A stretch of DNA of 64,000 nt, from contig JAHDVF020000495.1 in assembly GCA_022606425.2 (NCBI GenBank), forward strand, positions 434,001 through 498,000, written 5' to 3'. The stretch is from Lepidostoma basale. Its lineage: Eukaryota; Arthropoda; Insecta; Trichoptera; Lepidostomatidae. Position numbers and translations under genes: made by a program. Below the pieces are notes generated by a model, which was not told where the DNA came from, searched no databases, and was given only the letters and a program-made list of their open reading frames with translations. Numbering within the stretch: position 1 is the first letter of the stretch; every line of letters starts with the position of its first letter. Positions 42,491 through 53,500 of this stretch are shown piece by piece.

Positions 42491-42918
42491 CAGTTGCTTT
42501 CGAAATAAATAAAAAAGTACATAGAAGTAATACATAATAATAATATGCTAACTTTTAAAGCGCCGTTTTCGTGATGTAATCACCTCAAGGGCGCATTAAG
42601 ACATGTTTTAAATCTATAAGACCCTACGTACACCCAGAAAGACACTAAGTCGACCAAACCTTCTGCCACAATGGCAAGAGAAAGAGGGATACCCTCTTTA
42701 TTTTAGGACTGAGAATGACATGAAGATTTAAAAATAAAACAGATTTTGTCAAAAACAACACTTTATTTTCTTAATGAAAATATTGTATACTTATGCAATA
42801 TATTTGATATATTCACTTACATAAGACTTTTTTAAAAAACAAAACATTAAAATCACACATTATTTTATATAAATTTATTTTATTTTTTTCATTTAATAAA
42901 TTCATTTAATTTATAACG

Positions 42919-44100
42919 TTATTGAACCTTGAGTTTTTTCTTTCTGTGTTTTTTAAGCAAATGTCTCTGCAATTGAAGTCCTGATATGAACTTTTTATCG
43001 CATTCGACACAAGGATATGGTTTTTCACCGCTATGCGTCCGCTCGTGTATTATGAGCCCAGCTTTGCTAACAGTTTTGTAGCTGCAGTCCTTGCATGCGA
43101 ATTGTTGTTCTCCCGAATGCACCCGCTTGTGAATATCCAGATTGTACTTGGAAACTCTTTTTTTCCCACAAATTTCACAGACAAATTGGCCATCTTTAAT
43201 ATGTCGTTTAGCATGAGAATTCAAGTTGAATTTTGAACTAAATACCTTCTTGCATGTGCTGCATTCAAATTTTTCTTCCGAATGTGTTGCCAGGTGCTTG
43301 AGTAAACTTGTTCTGAAAGTAAATTGTTTTCCACACATATCACAGATATATTGAGGATTGTCGCTGTGTGAGAATTTGTGATTGTTCAATGTTGATATGT
43401 CTGAAAATGTTTTTAAACACGCTTCACATGTAAAAGGCCGTTCTGTGGTATGTGTCCGTAGGTGTCTACTCAAGGCAGAAGGGTAGGGTGCAATATAATT
43501 GCAGATATGACAACATTTCATTCCAAGGGTTGATGTTCTCTTTTTGAAAGTGTACAACACTTCAGAATGTACCTGAATATTTTCTTCTATTTCTTTGACA
43601 CTCAGTGTTTTTAGCTTTTTTTCTAAAGAAGAATCAAGAACTATTGTGTCTGCTTTTTCTGCAATACTGTAAGGAGTAATAAATTTGTGATTGTCGAAAC
43701 ATTTATTATTTGAAATAAACTCCTTTTTGTAATCAACGACCGGCTCACTGCCGTCAGAATATAAAGGATTTTCAAGATTTAAATGACAAGATGATTCATC
43801 TTTGTTTTCTAGATTGACTAGTTGAAGGTTAACTAGCAATGCTGGTAATTTATCGTAATATTTTATTAGAATCTCATTGGAACTTTCGCACTGTTGTTTA
43901 AAGTCGTGACAAACTTTAATTTTTTCCGAACACGGTACGCAGCACTTATCTGGAAGGTCAGCATTCTTCTCGAGCTTCTTGTTGACGCTTAAAATTATAT
44001 CCACTAAAAAATATTTAGAAAAAAACTCCAGTGGGTCGAGTCTTTCAAATTTTTTCAAGCAAATACGACACGTATGTTTTTTTGACCAGGATTCAGCCAT
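42919..44100 (-). CDS. ZAD-C2H2 zinc-finger protein, seven fingers
   Basis: Single-exon gene of 393 codons. I start at the ATG at 44098-44100 (MAESWSKKHTCRICL), which has A at -3 and G at +4; the longer open frame begins with GTG and is not supported. The ZAD has C11, C14, C54 and C57 but little else in common with the seven clustered paralogs (LDPLEFFSKYFLVDIILSV in place of SMVMAVARVEIH). Seven C2H2 fingers run from about 197 to 384, ending with a classical TGEKPYPC-like linker (SGEKPYPC) and a basic tail RKKKLKVQ. The finger-5 to tail linkers are of the canonical SGE type, unlike the cluster. No psi-K-x-E triad is seen. It is divergently paired with the UCK gene. Likely nuclear; target unknown. 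Confidence 0.92.
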   Translation of the reverse strand: MAESWSKKHTCRICLKKFERLDPLEFFSKYFLVDIILSVNKKLEKNADLPDKCCVPCSEKIKVCHDFKQQCESSNEILIKYYDKLPALLVNLQLVNLENKDESSCHLNLENPLYSDGSEPVVDYKKEFISNNKCFDNHKFITPYSIAEKADTIVLDSSLEKKLKTLSVKEIEENIQVHSEVLYTFKKRTSTLGMKCCHICNYIAPYPSALSRHLRTHTTERPFTCEACLKTFSDISTLNNHKFSHSDNPQYICDMCGKQFTFRTSLLKHLATHSEEKFECSTCKKVFSSKFNLNSHAKRHIKDGQFVCEICGKKRVSKYNLDIHKRVHSGEQQFACKDCSYKTVSKAGLIIHERTHSGEKPYPCVECDKKFISGLQLQRHLLKKHRKKKLKVQ

Positions 44101-44534
44101 AATAAGAAGGAACTTGACGTCTTCTATAATTAAATATGAAGCAACCCTGTTCACTTAATATGCAAAGTATTTAATAAAAGTTAATCGAATAATCATCAAC
44201 AGAATTGAAAAAATAGGTTAAAACTGTGTCAGGTACGTCTTCACAGTATTGTATTTTAATAATTTTGCGTTTAAAACCAATTAAGACAGTTTAAAATATC
44301 AACATTTTCTCCAAAACACAATACACCATAGACAATATGCAAACTTATATTTTCCCACAGATACAAATTAACTTAAGAACAAAAATATTTAAATATCGGT
44401 ACTTATGCACTTTCAATATTTTTTCTCACTACAACACTGCGCAGTCCAGAAAATGCGCAGGCGCATTCGCAATATTTCTTTCAGTCAGCCTGCGGCGTCA
44501 AAACTCATTTTTCCGGAAAATTTCATACAAACAA
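44101..44534. promoter_or_regulatory. Divergent promoter between ZAD gene and UCK
   Basis: 434 bp separate the two start codons. TGCGCAGGCGCA at 44454-44465, 70 bp before the UCK ATG, is close to the palindromic NRF1/Ewg site; a half-site TGCGCAG lies at 44438-44444. No TTTGACAG motif is seen here, unlike the other promoters of the window. The open frame upstream of the UCK ATG (from 44337) is in frame but is most likely untranslated leader. Confidence 0.5.
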
Positions 44535-47500
44535 ATGGACCAACGCGCACCTCAACTCAATGGGACTGAAAACACAAATGGACACAGGAGGTTCAGCGTT
44601 AAAATGAACGGAATGGAAGGAAAAACACCCTTTCTAATCGGTGTAGCGGGAGGCACAGCCAGCGGAAAGGTAACAATCCAAATCTTATACAATTTAGGTT
44701 ATAAAATCCAAGAATAGATTTGTTATTTTCAGAATGTGTTCATGGAGATATTAAGTTGCTTCGTGTGTATGATTATCAGAAACAATAATTTTATCGTTTC
44801 TCACAGTATTGGAATGACTGCGTAATTGAATCACTTTGAAATTTTATATTTTATCGTCACGTATTATTCAATGAATCGAATCGTCTCGATGAGTCCTTGA
44901 AAATATCAACTGCATTGCGCGAACCGAATTGTTATTGCGGCGCACCGTAATAACAACGTATATTGGTAATTGTTTTCATCTCGTGTTTATTCAATAAATA
45001 TTTATATACTAATAAATAACAAATAATGTATACGTAGATAACACTGAAGTGTTATTAAGTGTAGAATGGAGTGTAGGTTATCATCTAAAGCTAAGTCGAC
45101 TCTATTTATGGGGTATTTATTATACGAGTATGCATTAAAAACACGATTGTTTTTTTTTTTTGTTTAACATTGATTTTTTTATGATTTATGTATATACATT
45201 TTTTATTATTCTGGAAAGAATGAATGCGGAACGAATAGTAAAAAAAAGTATATGTTAACGATGTAAATAGAACTAGAATAAGAGGAAGACCAAGGAAAAT
45301 TGAATGTCAGCCAAGTGAGGAGTTGGAGGAATCGACATGCTTGGATGACACAATGTATAAATGTTGAGGAATCGAGAGAAGTATGTCAGGAAAGAGAAGT
45401 GTGGCAGCCCATTCTTTCTGCTTACCCTTTTGGAGAGACGGTGTGATGGTTAGTTAGTTAGACGATCTTCGTGCTAGAGTGGTAAGAGCTCTGACTGCCA
45501 TACTGAAGGTTCTGGGTTCGATTACCGGTGATGGCAGTGTGATTGTCACACTGTCGTTGGTCTGGTGTAGAATTCTTGTGACAATAAAATGGCGATAGAT
45601 TAGCTACCTGTCACATATCAGAGAATCAATATATACAACACATATCCTGAGAATCAATATATCAGCTATAAAAACAAATTGTATACAGTAATTGGGTTCA
45701 AGCAACCTGTTGTATATGTAAAAAAAAAATATGTATATAATTAATATTGAAAAAATTTTTTTGCTTTGCAAGATCATTCTCAAACTGAACCTAATCGCTA
45801 AACAGTGTGGTCTTATAGAGATGATTTTAAATAAGTTAGGGGTAGGGGAAATTATAATGCAAATTTGGGGTGGTACTAATAAGTAATTATAATGAGAATT
45901 TTGGGAAGTTATACAAAACACATTTTAGGTTTTTTCCTAAAAACTGATTATCTCTGGAAGTGAGTGATAAATAAACTTTCATAAATGCAGGTAAATTAGC
46001 TTTCAAATGGACTTCTGGGAATTTTGTTTGATATGTTCCCGTTACCCCTCCTCCCTCCTTCTTCTTATTTTAATAGATCTGACGATCTGTGACACAGAAA
46101 TCATATCTCATCGGATGATGAGGTCCAGCTGTCCTTCCGTCTCTTAGGCGGTTAATCCTAATTGGGTTAAATTTACCCCCACCCTTAGACATAACTCTAT
46201 CCCTTTTGAGTATATAAGTGAAGATTTCGTTTGGAGTACGTAGTCAAGGCAGACCGAGGAAAACATGGCATGACCAAATTAATCATGTTCTAAAGGTTGA
46301 TCATTTGAGAAGTCGGAAAAATCGATGTGCTTGTATGACTTGCTGTATGAATGTAGAAGAAGCTAGAGAGGTGTGCCAGGATAAAGTAGTGTGGTGGTCC
46401 AATCTCTCTGCTTACCCCTGCGGTGAAACTGTGTGATTATATGTTGTTGTTTTATTTTATTGTTGATATTTGTGTTTCAAAAAAGGTTGTGTCACAACCG
46501 AAACTTAAATTTTACAAACTATTTATTCAAACGTAATTGTCTGTCTAGTCGACAGTGTGCAAGAAGATAATGGAGAAGCTGGGTCAGGTGGACATGGACC
46601 ACACGGAGCGGCAGGTGGTGTGCGTGAGCCAGGATGCCTTCTACCGCCAGCTGAGTCCGGCCGAGCGGGCTAGGGCCGAGCGCGGGCAGTTTAACTTTGA
46701 CCACCCCGATGCCTTTGACAACGACCTCATCCTCGCCACGCTGCAGGACATCCTTCGCGGGAACAAGTGCCAGATCCCAGTCTACGACTACAGGAAGAAT
46801 TCCATGTGAGATTCCTTTTATTAAATCACAATATCCTGAATATAATTATTTATTGGATTGATCTAAAAACATCAGTTAAAAAAAACAAAACAATCAAACA
46901 CTTCATAAATCAAATTGTCATATGAAGCACTCACTTTATAGTTTGACATTTTTAACTTATATATATAAAATAATAAAACACTTTGTATTTAACACACACT
47001 GGTATGTGTAAGTTATTATACTGCCCTGATAAAGCTAGGGTCCAAGCAAAACTTCTTTATGGTTACAATCCTGAGGATTGGTCTACAACAAGCTCCATAC
47101 CGTGGTGTTTATTTATTATTTTATTAGGAGTATAACTTTGCTTCCGCCGTTTTTTTCCGAAATTCGAGGCTTGGCTTACGTCTGGAGAATACGGCGGGTG
47201 GGGTAGGACTTCCCATTTCAAAGTTTCCAAGTATGTCTTGACCACTTTCGCAACATGGGGTCGAGCATTGTCATGCTGTAAAATCACTTTATCATGTCTC
47301 TCGTTGTATTGCGGCCGTTTGTCTTTCAATGCTCGGCTCAAACGCATTAATTGCGTTCGATAACGATCGCCTGTGATTGTTTCAGTCGGTTTTAACAACT
47401 CATAATACACTACGCCGAGCTGGTCCCACCAAATACTGAGCATAACCTTGGAACCGTGAATATTCGGTTTGGCCGTCGACGTGGAAGCATGGCCGGGATA

Positions 47501-50500
47501 TCCCCATGATTTTCTGCGCTTGGGATTATCGTAATGAACCCATTTCTCGTCCCCAGTCACAATGCGATGCAGAAATCCCTTCCGTCTTTGCCTTGCAAGC
47601 AGCTGTTCACAAACACACAAACGCCGTTCAACATCTCTCGGCTTCAACTCGTACGGCACCCAATTTCCTTGTTTCTGAATCATTCCCATGACTTTCAGGC
47701 GTTTTGAAATGGCTGGTTGCGTCACTCCCAATGATCCTGCCAATTCTTGTTGCGTTTGACACGAGTCTTGATCAAGTAATGCCTCCAATTCTGCATCTTC
47801 GAAAACCTTCTCTCTTCCACCGCCATGCTGGTCTTCAACGTTAAAATCACCATTATTGAAGCGTTGAAACCACTCTCGGCACGTTCTTTCACTAATAGCG
47901 GCCTCACCATAGGTATTTGAGAGCATTCGATGAACCTCAGCCGCAGATTTCTTCATATTAAAGCATAAAATTAAAACCTCCCGCAAATGACAAGAATTTG
48001 GCTCGTAAGCTGACATGTTTAATCGGGAATAACTTTATGATGCAGACCCAAATCGACTAATATTTCGATGGCGTTATGTTTACAAATACTTAAGCTTATT
48101 GTATGACATCTATGATCTATTTATTCCAACTACCACCTACCGCTACTGCCATCTATTGCAAAACGGCGGAAGCAAAGTTATACACCTAATATATATATAT
48201 AAGTTTATACTTCATAAATCAATAAACTTTTTTTTAAATCACATAATTAAAAAAACTGAAGAGGAGATTGACTGTTTCATCAATATTTAATAATGAAGAG
48301 AATTTGTTCATCATAAAGTATTGTTTATAACACCCAATGATTCCAACATTGGTTGGTGAAACAGCTGTCGCAGCAATTTCATAGAATTAAAATAAATAAA
48401 TTGTAATATCATAACATTGTTCCAAATTAGACAGTTAAGTTAACAGTTTATAAGGCTATTTCTACCCTTGATACAGCAGCTCTAAATAGAGTTGTTTTCT
48501 CCAAAGTTTTCTCTTCTCCTGACACTTGGTTTCTCATGATGTGGCCGAAGTATTCCAGTTTCCTGTGCTTTGTGATCTTGAAAATTTCTTTGTCTTTCTT
48601 CATTCACTGCAATACTTCCTCATTGTGACTCTCTCTGTCCATGATATTTTAAATATTCTACCATATATCCATAGTTTTTGTTAAGGTCCATGTTTCCATA
48701 GCGTAGAACATGGCAGGTAGCACGTACATTTTTTATTTTCTTATACACAAATGAGACATAACAAACTAAAACATTTAGCCAACTCATTTGGACACAAAGC
48801 GGTAAACAAAAATACAATATGAAACTAGGAAATAACATATGAGTATCTCAGAAGGATCCCAAATATGTCGATGTCAGTGAGGGTGTATTCTTTCTAGAAT
48901 TGATAGTGTATTTTTTGTGAACGCTGCCTCACTGACACTTAAAATGTCGAAATCTGAGATGATTAAATTCAACGTCCGAATTGCTCTCCCTAATGGCACC
49001 GCTAAGGGCAGGTCGGTTCTGCGTGACGGAGCAAAGAACAATTGATGTTGGCGCTGTCGCAGGTAACATCAAACTATTCTCATTAGCATTTCGGTGGGTA
49101 GGGGTCTGTTGCATAGCACCGGCTAACAGTATTTCTTGATAAACTTCAAACATTACCACATTCAATTATAAATATTTTGACTGAATATTTCAGGTTAATA
49201 ATTAATATGTCACCGGAACGTCAAACGGAGTGTGACACAGCGAAAGCACTCCTCGCCTCACTTGATTATTAATGTAAATGTAATAAAATGTAATGGTCCG
49301 GTGTGTGTTGCAGCGTGCCCGACCAGTGCACGACCATCTACCCTGCGGACGTGGTCCTCTTCGAAGGGATCCTCGTATTCTATTTCCCAAAGATACGGGA
49401 GTTGTTTCACATGAAGCTCTTTGTGGACACGGACTCCGATACGCGCCTCGCCAGGAGAGGTCAGTTGTATCTCTACTTATAACAATTATAATAATTATTT
49501 ATTATATGTGATGATATATTTTCATGCAAGGCTAATTCTTTGTTATGATGGCCTTCCAATAATTATTAACATTGAATAAGAACTTCTATATTGGCCATGA
49601 CTTTGTGTTTTGGATTAATATTTTAATAACATTTGAATTACTTTTGATATATATTATATTATCACAACACTATAACTTGGTGTGTTGGTGTTAACTTTGT
49701 CTTTCTGTTCTCCACAGTTCCCCGCGACATAATCGAAAGGGGCCGAGACCTGGAGCAGGTTTTGAACCAATACATGAACTTTGTGAAGCCCGCCTTTGAA
49801 GAATTCTGCTCACCGGTAAGTTCTTAATCCCCACTTCAGGAAGGTTAAGGGACAAGCAAATGTAATGTCCGCAACTTGGAGACTGGACGGCAAAGAGTAG
49901 TACAGGGTGACTGCAACTATGGTGGAAGGATGACCTAAACAGACATGTCGAAATAACCTGGATGCAGTCTGCACAAAACAGAGTGACGTGGAAGCAAATC
50001 GAGGAGGCCTTTGCCCAGGAGTGGATGAGAATAGGCTGAATAATGTCTCCAAACCTCCATATCATTTTTCTTATTTTGTTACATCTATTGTTTTATATTA
50101 AAACTGATTAAAAATATCAAAATAAAACTAACTAACTAACCATCACACCATTTGTACAGAAGGGTAGGCAGAGAGGATGAACGGCTACACTGCTCTGGGC
50201 TGAGATACCTCTTGAGCTTTCTTGTCGATTTTTCTACAATCTTGGTATGTTTTCCTCGGCTATCCTTGGCTTCTTTTTCCATCAATGTCTTCTTCTACTG
50301 GTGCCGTGTCAGGTCCCCTCAACGTTGGCCATTACTTCATCAAAAGCATATCTGTCCCGTCATCATATATAATTTTCCCGCACATTCTTCTCTGTGATCC
50401 CATTTCTACAGCATTTACCCTAATTTCATCCTTCTTTTGCCAGCTTTCTTCCATACATAAGGGTTGGCACTCGTTAATCCGGATAATTGGAGTTTTACTG

Positions 50501-53500
50501 TAAATGTAGACATTGCCACTATGGGTACGTCCGATATTTCATTTTATTTGTTTAGTGTTTACAAATAATTAATTGATGTGCATTTTTCAGACCAAGAAAT
50601 TTGCTGATGTCATCATTCCCAGAGGAGCAGACAATACTGGTGAGTGTTCCACCCTCTTATCATTATTATTCTAAGCTTTCACATTTATTTTTGTATATCT
50701 AGGCAACTTACTTAGATATATTAGTTAGTTGTATAAAAAAATCCTCTGAAATAATGATATGACACATAAGTAAAACAATCTTTTCAATGTGTTGATTGTT
50801 GAAATAAAATTTCACCCAATCAACTAAAATATGGAGTGTTCTGCAGATTCACTGCGCTTTTTTAATACATACTTATTATTTTACTATTGAAAAATTTGCA
50901 TTAAATGTTTATATTGTTTGATTTAAAAAATATATTATTTTCATTAAATCAAGATTTATTACAATTATTCTGTTTATTCGCAACAACAAAGCAAAAGCGA
51001 ATATAAAAGAAAATATTTCAATGTTTTCTCAACAGGAATTTAACTTCACTTGATTCAGACCATAATTGCTGTTACTAATATATTTATTAAAAATTATCTA
51101 ATTCGCTTAAAAGTGTTTAAGCAAGATATGATGCATGATTGTCCTTATTATTTTTTTGTTAGTACCGTATCTGGGAACACAATATTTTTACTCCGGACTC
51201 GTTAAGTAGGTGTTTGTCTTGTCTGTAGAGTGAATAGTTGTCTCAGGATGTCCACCAAGTATTTGCAATGAAATTTTATGTATTACCTTTGTAATAAGTA
51301 ACCTTACTGATATCTACATTACAATATACGTAACCAGATGATCATTTGAAAAATAAATATTGTTCTCAAAAATACTACTTAAGAAAATCACAGAAAACCC
51401 TAAAGTGCTGATATTTTTTAAACTTCAGCCGCGTGTTAATTATATTTAGAAATATCAACATATAACATATCCACAGGGACGTTCTTAATAAATATTACGT
51501 ATTTAATAGAATTGTTTTGAATGTATATGCTTCTCGATATTAAAATATAATTTAGTTCATTAAATATTTATTTATTGAGTACCATTGAGTACTTTTACCA
51601 AGTATATGGTTTTAATAAAGGGGTAACCTTCAAGTATTGCATTTATGAAGAGATTTAAATTATTTATTTTCTTGTTATAAATGTTTTCTGATTGCCAATC
51701 ATTTTAAGAGAGTTGTTTCAAAATAATGAGAATAAAAAAATGTACAATTTATTTTTATTTTCATTGTTAACACTTTATTTACGAACGAATTTTGAAATTT
51801 TAAGTTTAAGCATATTAAAATTTTTAATTCGTAGTAAAAATCCTTTTTAAACGAATAGTTCAAAATTGAAATTGATATAGTGATTTACGTAATTGTGAGA
51901 ATCATTTCCAGTATCAATAGGGTAGAAAAACTGACTAATCGGTTTTTGGTTGTACCTATACGGTTAAAAGCGAAAGCGAATTGGTAGTTAATGTGTTAAC
52001 AATGAACTTCTACTGTGAAATTTCGAATAACAGTATAATTTTTTTGAGAGTTGTTTCTACCAGCTTATAAATTAATATTATTAAAATATATTTTTTTGTG
52101 GACACAATAACATATATGGATAATTAATACGAATGAAAATGTCAATTTTCTAGAAGTTTTATTATATTTTATGGGAATGACATGTTTCACCCTTCTAAGA
52201 CATTATCAAATGTCCATTTGATAATGCCTTAGAAGGACGAAACATGTCATTCCCATAAAATACAATAAAACTTCTAGAAAACTGACATTTTCATTCTTAT
52301 TAATTATTTAATTTGGAGTTTTACATCATTGTCCAAGAAACAATAACCATAAATGGATGTTATTTGAGTACTTCTATGATTCATTAGAGCGCGAATATAT
52401 CTAAATGTTATATATAGCAAGTCACGAATGCACATATTGTTGAAAACAATTATTTTATTTTTATAGTCCTACATGCCCCCCACCAATCCCTGCCACCCCG
52501 TGATACAGCGTATCCTGTAAATGATAGAATATTTGTATTTATTCTATGTATTGTATTTTATTTACATATGTTTATTTGTTTAATTCTAATTTATTCAGAA
52601 AGCAATGGCCACAGAGCTGTTATGTACACCATTATTAAGCATTTGTCACACATTTAAATAGAAGAATACGTCCATGGTTAAAACCGATGAAGCATTAATT
52701 ATGCACTACTACTGATAATTTTGCCAGCAGGTCTTTCAAATGCTATTGTGCTATTTTAGTTGTCTTTACATGAAATTCTGTTTTGTAACTGGTGATTGAT
52801 TTACAAATTCATTTATCAAAAGCCAGATACAGGTATATTCATACTATAAATAAAATCCAATAAATGATAACCATCTAACGTTGGCATTACTGTAGGTGTA
52901 CCAGTGATAATATTCCATAGATTACAAGTGTAATGATTCTGAAAAATTGACAAAATTCAAAGGTATTGTTACAGTTGTACTTTGTGCTGGTTCTGGAAAA
53001 AAAATTGTTAGAGAAGTGTATTTTTTTTATTAACCGCCCTACCTTTGGGTTATTTTCCGAGAAACGTGCAAAAAAACAAGCAGGTTTTTTATTAATGAAA
53101 TTTAAATATATACAAAATTAATTTTTTTATATTACGAAACGTCAAATTCTTGGCCGCACACTTGGCCTGCCCCTTGTAAACCTATCATATTTATGAAGAC
53201 TTGTGCTCAAGTTTTGATGGCACACGCGCGTAACCCTAAAAGTTTGTACATTTTATGTACATTACTTTTTCTCAAGCCCGTATGTGATACGGGATATCGT
53301 AGAATGGTACAGTCAAAGTGAACGTGTCACGTACGTTCAAATAGGTAGGGTGGTTAATATAATTTTAATCAGAAGATTGGGATATATTTTTATGAGTTTT
53401 AAACAATTTAAACGGGAATGTTTGGGTGTTAATTATTTTTCCAGGTCGAAAGCTTCTGCAATAAGTAACCAAGATGATCACACGATAGTATACAAATATC

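Noticed and set aside
44101..44154. N-terminal extension of the seven-finger ZAD gene
   Set aside because: It begins with GTG; the downstream ATG has a good context and is immediately followed by the ZAD.
44337..44534. Longer N-terminus for UCK
   Set aside because: In frame, but composition is that of an untranslated leader and overlaps the presumed promoter; family proteins start near the chosen ATG.
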